64,000 nt of DNA from Terebella lapidaria. Taxonomy: Eukaryota > Annelida > Polychaeta > Terebellida > Terebellidae. The number at the start of each line of letters is the position of its first letter. Position 1 is the first letter of the stretch. Made by a program: the position numbers and the translations under genes. Location: NCBI GenBank assembly GCA_949152475.1, contig OX424570.1, forward strand, positions 25,044,694 to 25,108,693, given 5' to 3'. Below are positions 55,808 through 64,000 of this stretch, one piece after another. The notes under the pieces were generated by a model. That model saw only the letters and a program-made list of their open reading frames with translations, did not search any database and was not told where the DNA came from.

Positions 55808-58750
55808 CGGCTACATGTATTGCGACGTAAGGTTCGTAAATTGTATTCTTGAGGTAGTAGTACATGTAATTTGTAAGTACGGGTTATTGTCTGATATAAC
55901 ACTTGCCTCACTCAATCGAATTGTTTTTGATCATTTAAATGAAGCCTGGAGGAGTTTTGCGAATTTCATGACTTGTTACAATCGTGAAAGTGAAAGGTTA
56001 TTCACAAATGTTTGACAATACATGGCGTAAAACATGGTAGGTAGCCCTGGTTCGATTGTAAATCTGTGATCCTTTATAATCACGATTGTGCAGTTGCTTG
56101 AGTTGTGGAACTTGTCGGCTGAATAATTGATTGAAACCATTCCCACTGATTACTAACATTCCATATGAAAGGGTGCCTTGTACATCCGATGTTGATCATT
56201 CCATTTTGAAAAAGAAAAAAAGATTTTATCATGTTGATCTCCTGTGTTATTTGTTGTTGAACAATTTTTGTTGATTGAAAATACATTGTATAAACTCAAT
56301 ATTGGATGAAAGTTTCGGCACAGGTTTTGTGTCAAGAATCTACTTACAATGACTTAGGTCAGTGTAAATTGTGCCCCATGTAATAATTCTCTAGTTGGCA
56401 ATAACGTTTAGTAATTTTTCATCACATTGTTCAGATTTCAAAAACAGATTACATGAATCACTTGTGAAGTTACATGTAAAAGTGCAATTTACATGCTAGT
56501 CTGGGTTTTCAGGTATCACTGCACATGGATTGTTGTGGAAATCACATGTCCCAGAGGCCAGCAATATAGCATGTATAATGGCTACAGTGCTTGGTGATAA
56601 ATATGACATCAAGGCTGTCATGTATTTTGGCTTGAGGCTTTTCAACAATGAGCAATATTGATAACCTCTGTACTATAGTGTAGTTACGCCTGATTTAGTA
56701 TTGTATCGGTCATACAGCCAAAGATTCTCAAAGGATACCCATGCTCTATAACCCACAGAACAAGTCCACTGATGAACGTATGAGGTCATAATGGTTGCAG
56801 GCGATCTTTGTGTGAATACCTTACAACATGTACAATGTGATTCACCAGGTGATACTGCTGCCAGTATTGCCAGCATTCGAATTATGGACTATTCTGGCCA
56901 GAGTTTTCGAGTAGGGTATCCTTTACTGTTGTAGAAAATCTTTGTGTCCAGGTCTAGTGCAGAAGGTGATTTCGCTTCTTCCAGGATTGTTGTCCTGACG
57001 AGTAGTTTGTTAACTAACATAGAATCAAACACAGTGAGGAATGTCGCTAAAAATATGACTGCCATTGATGTACAGAATACAGGTATGTGTAAATCTGATT
57101 TACTCTGAGCAATGGTGAGTGGTCTGTTATTTCTGTGCTCACATGTAAACAATGATAACCGGCTGTTAGTGTAATTCAGATTCCATGATTGTGCAGTATT
57201 CCATTTGTGTGTAACATTCCATGATTGTGTCCAAATTTGTTCCCGTGTGCAAATACATGTATTGACACCAAACCAAAAATATCAGCTATGAAAATTTAAA
57301 TTTGTGTATTTCTAGATTTACCATTAACCATGGTAACTGGTGGTGAAAAATTCTTGGCAACGTTCTACTTACACCGGGGCCAGCGGTGCAGTCATGTCGA
57401 TATGGAAACATTTTGTGATATATATTGTTTACCAAGAGGAGCATATCCAAGGATGGGAAAGCTATTCTCAAATCCACGAAATTTAGTCCTGAATGCTATT
57501 TTAACTACATCATGTACATGTACAAGTTTTCTTGATCACCAATCTCTGTGACAATCATAAAAGATTGTATCATATGTAGGTAATATAAATTAAGGAAAAG
57601 AAATGTACTGTTTAAAATGTGTATTAAATATTATTTGCTTCAGTACTATAAAATTAATAATTGCGACTTACTGATATTCTGATTCTGGTCACATTATATG
57701 TCCACAACAAGCAAAGTAGAAAAAATGTATAGAACAATTGATGGAAAATTTTCTATACAAATTCCTTTCCGTTAGAAAGTTTGCTTTCATGCACATGTCT
57801 AGATTCAGAATTGTACAGAAATAAGCTCAAGGTTCCTTCATGAGCAAATACAGGTATGATGCATAACATATTTTATGATAATGTACACATATGCTTTCCT
57901 TTTTATTGTGGAAACTATCATACATGGAATATGTTTTATAAACCTCAAAAGATGTAAAAAGAATGTCCCATGAAGATACAAGTACATGTATATACACAGA
58001 TACATGCTGTTTTTGATATATGATATTATATATATATGTTTGATGTAGTGTATCCATGTGAACCGTTGTTCAACCAATGTATGTAAAATTGAATTCAGCA
58101 TTGTTTGATATTGCTATTATCATGAATATCAAGAATTGCATGATATTTCTGGTGAAAACAGAACAGCATTGTTAAATGCGAAGCCTATACCAAGTATACA
58201 GAGAGTTGTATGGCTCTTAGAACCATAGTGACCTGGTTATACCCTTTCAAAAACCTGAAGTGTTAGGGTAACGATAAGGACGAATGAAAGAACCATCTGT
58301 TAACATCTAAGAACTGCTGAGGACAGTCTTATCCAATCAGTTATCATTGTAATTGATAGGAAAAATAAACTATTTAAGGTAACAGAGAAATTCACATGTT
58401 TGCAGAGAAGAAAGAAAATTGTTAGTGGAGAAGAAAGAAATTTTATTATCAGGTGTAACCATGGTTACGATATATACACAACTATTTCTAGGCACTGTTG
58501 TGTATGGTATACTGTCTGTTGCCGTGGTTATTATGATACATCCATCCTGACCCCCCCCCCCCCCCATCTCTGTCTCTGACAGAAACACCTTTTGTGGCAC
58601 TGAATGGTTTCAAAGGCCTTGAGAATGTGTTGAAGTTTATAAAATGTTCGCTTTCATAAGTTTCCTAATTGCTGTAGTCAGACGGCATCCACTGTTTATA
58701 TCCTCAAAGCTCTGTTAAATTGTTTGCATGAGTTTAATTAAACAACTCTT
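55808..58750. other. 3' flank of the glycosyltransferase, gene-free
   Basis: AT-rich, with short open frames lacking domains. A C run lies at about 58552-58566. No exon recognised. Confidence 0.4.
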
Positions 58751-58759
58751 TTGAACCGC

Positions 58760-59560
58760 AAGATTATTATCGTGGTTTTTCGTCTGTCCGTCGTCCGTCG
58801 TCCGTCCGGGTCTGTAACTTTTTTTTGGCATGATGAATTTCCCCATAAATTTGTCAGAACATACCTTAGGCCAATATCTAAAAATGTTTTTTAAATTTTT
58901 TTGATTGAATCGTTTTTGCCGATTTGGCGGCCATCTTTGACGAAAAATTGCCAATTTTGGACTTTGGTGGCCATTTTCTCAAAAACTGTCTGATCAGTTT
59001 AGAGATTTTTGTTTCAAAACATTCCTCTCATGTACCTCTATGACATGTATAAGTTTCGTTGCCCTTGAATCGCCGGCCTGCGTGTGGCGGCCAGTTTGAT
59101 TTTTTGACGGGTCGGCGAAAAAAAATTTTTTTTGTCCCAAATCAAGTCACTATTCGTTTTGAGCAAAACTATTCATTTCCAGCAAAAAAAAAACCAGAGT
59201 AATCTCATAGAACACTTCAAGATAGAGCCTAAGTATTGGCACATTCAAATATGAAATCATATATTGCGATTTGAGTGGTGACCTGAATTTGACCTTCAAT
59301 GACCTTGAAAGGTCAAAACGACCTTTTTTGTCGAAAAAACGATGAATTTTGCCTTTGGTCATTTTCCCGAAATCTATTCAAACAGTTTTCCTCAAAATCA
59401 TGTATAAGATTCTCCTTATGTACCTTTGTGATGTGTATATATTTTGTTGTCTTTGAAATGACGGTCTGCGTGGGGCGGCCATTTTGATTTTTTTATCCTA
59501 AATTTTTTTGTCCCTAATCGAGTCACTATTCTTTTTGAGCTATTTTCCAGCAAAAAAAAA
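58760..59560. repeat. Dispersed repeat with GTCCGTC tract, two internal units
   Basis: Begins 'cgtctgtccgtcgtccgtcg', then has two degenerate units sharing 'gcgtg.ggcggcca.tttgat' and 'gtcactattc.ttttgagc' at about 59080-59190 and 59460-59550. Part of it matches the first ~125 bases of the window. Confidence 0.65.
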
Positions 59561-60840
59561 TTATTTTTTTTGCCATTGAAAATTGTTTCGGACTTTCAAT
59601 GTGTTTCTATCAACATTTACGAAGATGTTTTAACATATTGATTTTAACATCAGTGTAATAATTTATATGTATTCAGTATTCTACGCAATTCACATGATTG
59701 CCGGTAAGCTACAGCACCCTTGGTGCTATGTTTCTTCTCTGTACTGAGAGTCAATTTACAGGTATAGGCTGCAGTCGGGAAGCTGTAGCTTGTGACTTAT
59801 GATGATATTTGACCACGTTATGATATACAGCCGTTGGTGGGAACTGTTGCATTATGATACTATGTCGTGCCTTGCAATAACCGACTGATTCTAATGACCG
59901 TGCTAAGATTGATTGTGAGCTGATGGTAGACAAGTTCACAATTCATTTGTCATCGAAAATGTGAGCTTGTAAACGGCTTTCTATTAGTATTATCATGCAA
60001 TAGTTTCAAATGAAATAGGAAGGTGACACTGATTTGTATATGTTTTAATAGATTTTCATATACATGTGTATCTTAACTACTGATACTCGCATCTGCTTCA
60101 AGATTTGTTTCCTTTTCCAGTTTGTTTTCTCTTTTTGGATTGCTTTTTTATTTGCAATTATCAGTTTAAAACATTTACTGATTTACAATTCTGTACATTC
60201 CCAGTATGGTAGTACTTGTTTATTTAATATATTTGTTAGATTAGTCAATGTCAAGATTCTATCGTCTGTTATCTTTTGTGTAAAAGGCACCAATCAACAT
60301 TGTGTGATAACATTTCGTAGATAGACATCATATATTCATTTAGCATGTTTAGTCTTCTTGTATTTATATTTTTTCATTCGTTTCATACATTTCGTGATCG
60401 AAACAAAAAATGTGTAAAGTACTGTACATTCATTTGTAATGAATGGTTATGAGATACAATTTTTTCTCTACCAAAAAAGTTCACGTCTGTTCAACATGTT
60501 CAGAGGATACTTGAAGAATGCAAAACCAAATAAATGTGTGTACTATTGGCAAAATAATAACCGGATACATTGTATGCATTGTACTGAGCATCATTCCTAA
60601 CTGTCTGTTCTTTGTTCTTCTCGAAAAACAAGTAAAAAATAAACGTTTTTATGTCAAAATTCGACTTTGTGTTTATGTGTTTAATTTTTGATACATGTAT
60701 ATAAATTTACCAATGATTTTGTCGTAAAACTTGGTACTCAAGTTCAAAGTTCACACAAATCTACTAAAATTAATCAGTTCAGCCAAGTGTGTTAATGAAC
60801 TGAGAAGTGGCTAATGCTATACGTGGGCATATTACATATG
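59561..60840. other. Unassigned AT-rich stretch
   Basis: No gene seen; the 86-codon frame at 60064-60324 is hydrophobic and T-rich but shows no domain. Several AATAAA words lie at 60531-60645. Confidence 0.4.
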
Positions 60841-60842
60841 TT

Positions 60843-61545
60843 TTTCAAATTCGTGACCAAATATGGCAAATTGGATACAGTTACATGTATATGTTTTTCG
60901 TGACCAAATATGGCAAATTGGATACAGTTACATGTATATGTTTTTCATGACCAAATATGGCAAATTGGATACAGTTACATGTATATGTTTTTCATGACCA
61001 AATATGGTAAATTGGATACTGTTACGTGTATATGTTTTTTCATGAACAAATATGGCAAATTGGATACAGTTACATGTATATGTTTTTCATGACCAAATAT
61101 GGCAAATTGGATACTGTTACGTGTATATGTTTTTTCATGAACAAATATGGCAAATTGGATACAGTTACATGTATATGTTTTTCATGACCAAATATGGCAA
61201 ATTGGATACAGTTACATGTATATGTTTTTCATGACCAAATATGGCAAATTGGATACTGTTACATGTATATGTTTTTCATGACCAAATATGGCAAATTGGA
61301 TACAGTTACATGTATATGTTTTTCATGACCAAATATGGTAAATTGGATACTGTTACGTGTATATGTTTTTTCATGAACAAATATGGCAAATTGGATACAG
61401 TTACATGTATATGTTTTTCATGACCAAATATGGTAAATTGGATACTGTTACGTGTATATGTTTTTTCATGAACAAATATGGCAAATTGGATACAGTTACA
61501 TGCATATGTTTTTTTCATGACCAAATATGGTAAATTGGATACAGG
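60843..61545. repeat. 47-48-bp satellite, about 14-15 copies
   Basis: Unit 'tgaccaaatatggcaaattg' + 'gatacagttacatgtatatg' + 'tttttca'. Two subtypes alternate: one with 'gaccaaatatgg' and one with 'gaacaaatatgg' preceded by 'tactgttacgtg' and a longer T run. This gives a higher-order period of two to three units. The MANWIQLHVYVF open frames are repeat artefacts. Confidence 0.93.
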
Positions 61546-61639
61546 CCTGAACTTCTTGCAGAGGAGGCATATGTTAAGCTACTATTGAAAACATCTGAGG
61601 TTATTATGAACAAACGTAAATACGATGAACCACTTTTTG

Positions 61640-62765
61640 GCGGATACTAGTTGCGTCCGCCGCCGTAGAAATTTTCTTGTGAACGCTCTACAGGTTGCGA
61701 ATCTGATCCGATTCTGATAATATTTTCATAAGAACATGTAACCACAAGTATGAGTCGCGCCCGCCACAATTGGGCGGGTTGCATCGAGGAGGGCTGTTAG
61801 TGGAAGGAATTGGCATTGTTCTCATGTATTATCAAGTTCGAAGTCCTGTCACGACTTGAAAAATAGGTCAAGGTCACCCATCATCGAACTTGTCCGAGAT
61901 CTGCTCATGATGCACCTCCGGTATGATTTTGGCGGTATTTCGTTGAAAACTTTGTAAGTTATCGCGTTCACAATGTACAAAGTCCTGTTTTCATGTATTG
62001 TCAAGTTCGAAGTCCTGCCACGACCTGAAAAATAGGTCAAGGTCACCCATCATCGAACTTGTCCGAGATCTGCTCATGATGCACCTCTGGTATGATTTTG
62101 GCGGTATTTCGTTAAAAACTTTGTAAGTTATCGCGTTCACAATGTACAAAGTCCTGTTTTCATGTATTGTCAAGTTCGAAGTCCTGCCACGACCTGAAAA
62201 ATAGGTCAAGGTCACCCATCATCGAACTTGTCCGAGATCTGCTCATGATGCACCTCTGGTATGATTTTGGCGGTATTTCGTTAAAAACTTTGTAAGTTAT
62301 CGCGTTCACAAGGTACAAAGTCCTGTTTTCATGTATTGTCAAGTTCGAAGTCCTGCCAAGACCTGAAAAATAGGTCAAGGTCACCCATCATCGAACTTGT
62401 CCGAGATCTGCTCATGATGCACCTCTGGTATGATTTTGGCGGTATTTCGTTAAAAACTTTGTAAGTTATCGCGTTCACAAGGTACAAAGTCCTGTTTTCA
62501 TGTATTGTCAAGTTCGAAGTCCTGCCAAGACCTGAAAAATAGGTCAAGGTCACCCATCATCGAACTTGTCCGAGATCTGCTCATGATGCACCTCTGGTAT
62601 GATTTTGGCGGTATTTCGTTAAAAACTTTGTAAGTTATCGCGTTCACAAGAAATTATTGACGGACGGACGGACGGACGGACGGCTAGACGGACGGACGGA
62701 CGGACGGACGGACACGTCAATCTAATAGGCGGGTTGGTTGCACGCAACCCGCCCAAAAATGGCCG
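61640..62765. mobile_element. Possible element: 169-bp tandem array between GC hairpins
   Basis: Near the left end is the hairpin CCCGCC...GGCGGG (61760-61778), near the right end the perfect 9-bp hairpin GGCGGGTTG...CAACCCGCC (62728-62753). Between them, ~169-bp units start at about 61823, 61992, 62161, 62330 and 62499, then an (ACGG)n tract at 62659-62713. Units 3-5 are nearly identical, units 1-2 more diverged. 'gaacgctct' also recurs at 61681 and 62819. It may be a non-autonomous element with an internal minisatellite. Confidence 0.6.
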
Positions 62766-63670
62766 ATTGATGACACACTTTGTGCAGAAATCAGCCATTC
62801 CAACACACATGGCTTGTGAACGCTCTAGGGTCGGTGACTTTACAAGAATCAATGCAATTTCGAACGGCATGTTGAGCAATGCTTAGACACAAAACCTTTT
62901 GTTTTTCAAAAAGATTGAAATATCCAGTCTGATGTCTGGGACCATTCCATTTGTTAGAAATATGGAAACAAATCCCACTGAATATGTGCACAAGTCACAG
63001 CTGATGGTTTTGTGCAAAACAGATTACTATAGCTTAAACAGCTATTATTTCAATAGTAGGTTTTTTATTGCATACCATACAGTAAAATAGTTAAGGTGAG
63101 ACAATTTCATTTTTGGACTGATCAAAGCAATGCATTTGTCTGGTAAATATTTTGAAACTATAATGTTGATATTAGATCTAATTATTTAATTTAACAAAAA
63201 TTAAAGCATATTCATTACCAACAAATGTAGATTCATTCACCCATAATGTTGGAGATTGAGCAATGTTTCATATTACAATCTTGTGGCAAGCTTTTTTGTT
63301 GAGGAAAAAGTTAATGATATTTCAGTTGTTCTTCAGTCTATTCGTCAGTTTTTCTTCATAGTTGTCAGTTTTTTTCTCCTAATCAGAACTACAGAATGAA
63401 GTAGAATAAAATGCTAATTTATTCCAGGTATCAAACCCATAGATAAATGGACAATACAGGTAAAACGATGAAACACATACAGTCGTACAGATATATATGA
63501 ACAGATCACAGAGCATATGTTGCTATTTAATTCAGCGAAGTATATGTATGTGAGGGAAAATGTCCTCACACATATAGTATCACACACCGAGCAACTAGTT
63601 ATATTATTACTTTGCAATATTATTTACTAGTGTACTAGCAAATAGTTTTTATGATAAACAAACGTGGGCT
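62766..63670. other. Unassigned AT-rich stretch
   Basis: No gene or clear repeat seen. Confidence 0.4.
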
Positions 63671-63960
63671 CCTTCGGACTAGTTCAAGGAAACATTTCCT
63701 TCGTGTAGCAAAACAATAAATGTTCGCTTCGTTGAGCAAACATTTTCTGCACAGCACAAATACGTCGATTCATAGGAGAGGAAATGTTTACTACGTGTGG
63801 CAAATATTTTGTGCAATATTGTATACAATTTAATATTCATTTGTTCCAAACATGAAAGAATGTTTCCTGTACTGATATCACATTTTCCATATGGAGCAAA
63901 TGCAATCATATAAGAAACATCTGCTCCACATAGTGAATGTTGGCTTCATGGAGCAAGTTT
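63670..63960. repeat. Degenerate short repeats around 'aaatgtt...gagcaaa'
   Basis: Words such as 'atgttcgcttcgttgagcaa', 'aaatgtttactacgtgtggc', 'ccatatggagcaaatg' and 'atgttggcttcatggagcaa' recur about six times on both strands at 25-60-bp spacing. Several contain a short palindrome (ccatatgg). Confidence 0.45.
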
Positions 63961-64000
63961 TAGGTTACCATACCCATGGTCCGATAACCTATTGCCTGTT

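Noticed and set aside
60910..61524. MANWIQLHVYVF-type repeated open frames
   Set aside because: Artefacts of the 47-bp satellite.
61849..62553. Repeated 74-codon open frames on the minus strand
   Set aside because: Identical frames of a 169-bp tandem repeat; period is not a multiple of three and no family is recognised.
61640..62765. Classical Helitron
   Set aside because: 3'-side hairpin present but no TC start, CTRR end or Rep/helicase coding region seen.

Overview
The window is nuclear DNA of an animal, most likely a marine invertebrate (lophotrochozoan or invertebrate deuterostome; the sequence does not settle which). Genes are split by GT-AG introns, intergenic DNA is AT-rich and full of degenerate repeats, and the families present are animal ones: fibrinogen-related lectins with EGF modules, iduronate-2-sulfatase, ZNHIT2, THAP transposase and a Ty3/gypsy element. 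I found no tRNA, rRNA, CRISPR array or bacterial operon structure.

Layout. 1-10 kb: gene-free repeats, including a ~1.1-kb AT-rich unit duplicated 1.89 kb apart, a foldback element built of hairpin units (5007-5718), a purine-rich tract, short hairpin repeats and a TA microsatellite. 10-23 kb: a tandem pair of fibrinogen-related genes. The second (17918-20761) has a complete seven-exon model of 437 codons; the first (10206-11798) keeps only the last four exons. A second hairpin-array foldback element (13988-14609) lies between them, and further copies of the AT-rich unit follow each gene. 23-35 kb: an intronless iduronate-2-sulfatase-like gene on the minus strand (23462-25261), a likely solo LTR (26420-27051), and an eleven-exon ZNHIT2 gene (27642-34927) whose first intron holds a small fragment of the sulfatase gene. 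36-40.3 kb: a GC-rich, broken, minus-strand Ty3/gypsy element without reverse transcriptase, with one recognisable LTR.

41.0-47.9 kb: the most informative region, a ~6.9-kb two-gene DNA transposon of ISL2EU type. It has imperfect terminal inverted repeats, a possible AT target duplication, a SWIM-YqaJ nuclease gene (+) and a convergent, apparently intact 604-codon THAP/coiled-coil/HTH/DDE transposase gene (-). Two smaller elements sit in its introns: a hAT-like MITE with a perfect 8-bp target duplication and a 206-bp palindromic MITE. 48.9-51.2 kb: RecQ-type helicase exons between two ~400-bp inverted copies of one sequence. 54.9-55.8 kb: a membrane-anchored DXD glycosyltransferase. 58.7-62.8 kb: more repeats, a 47-bp satellite and a 169-bp tandem array with GC-rich hairpins at both ends.

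Host genes do not form one pathway: the lectins are probably secreted recognition proteins, the sulfatase degrades glycosaminoglycans, ZNHIT2 assists assembly of nuclear complexes, and the glycosyltransferase acts in the secretory pathway. Transposon-derived sequence dominates the rest. All exon models were made by reading splice sites and codon phase by eye; every complete model has a total length divisible by three, which is the main internal check.
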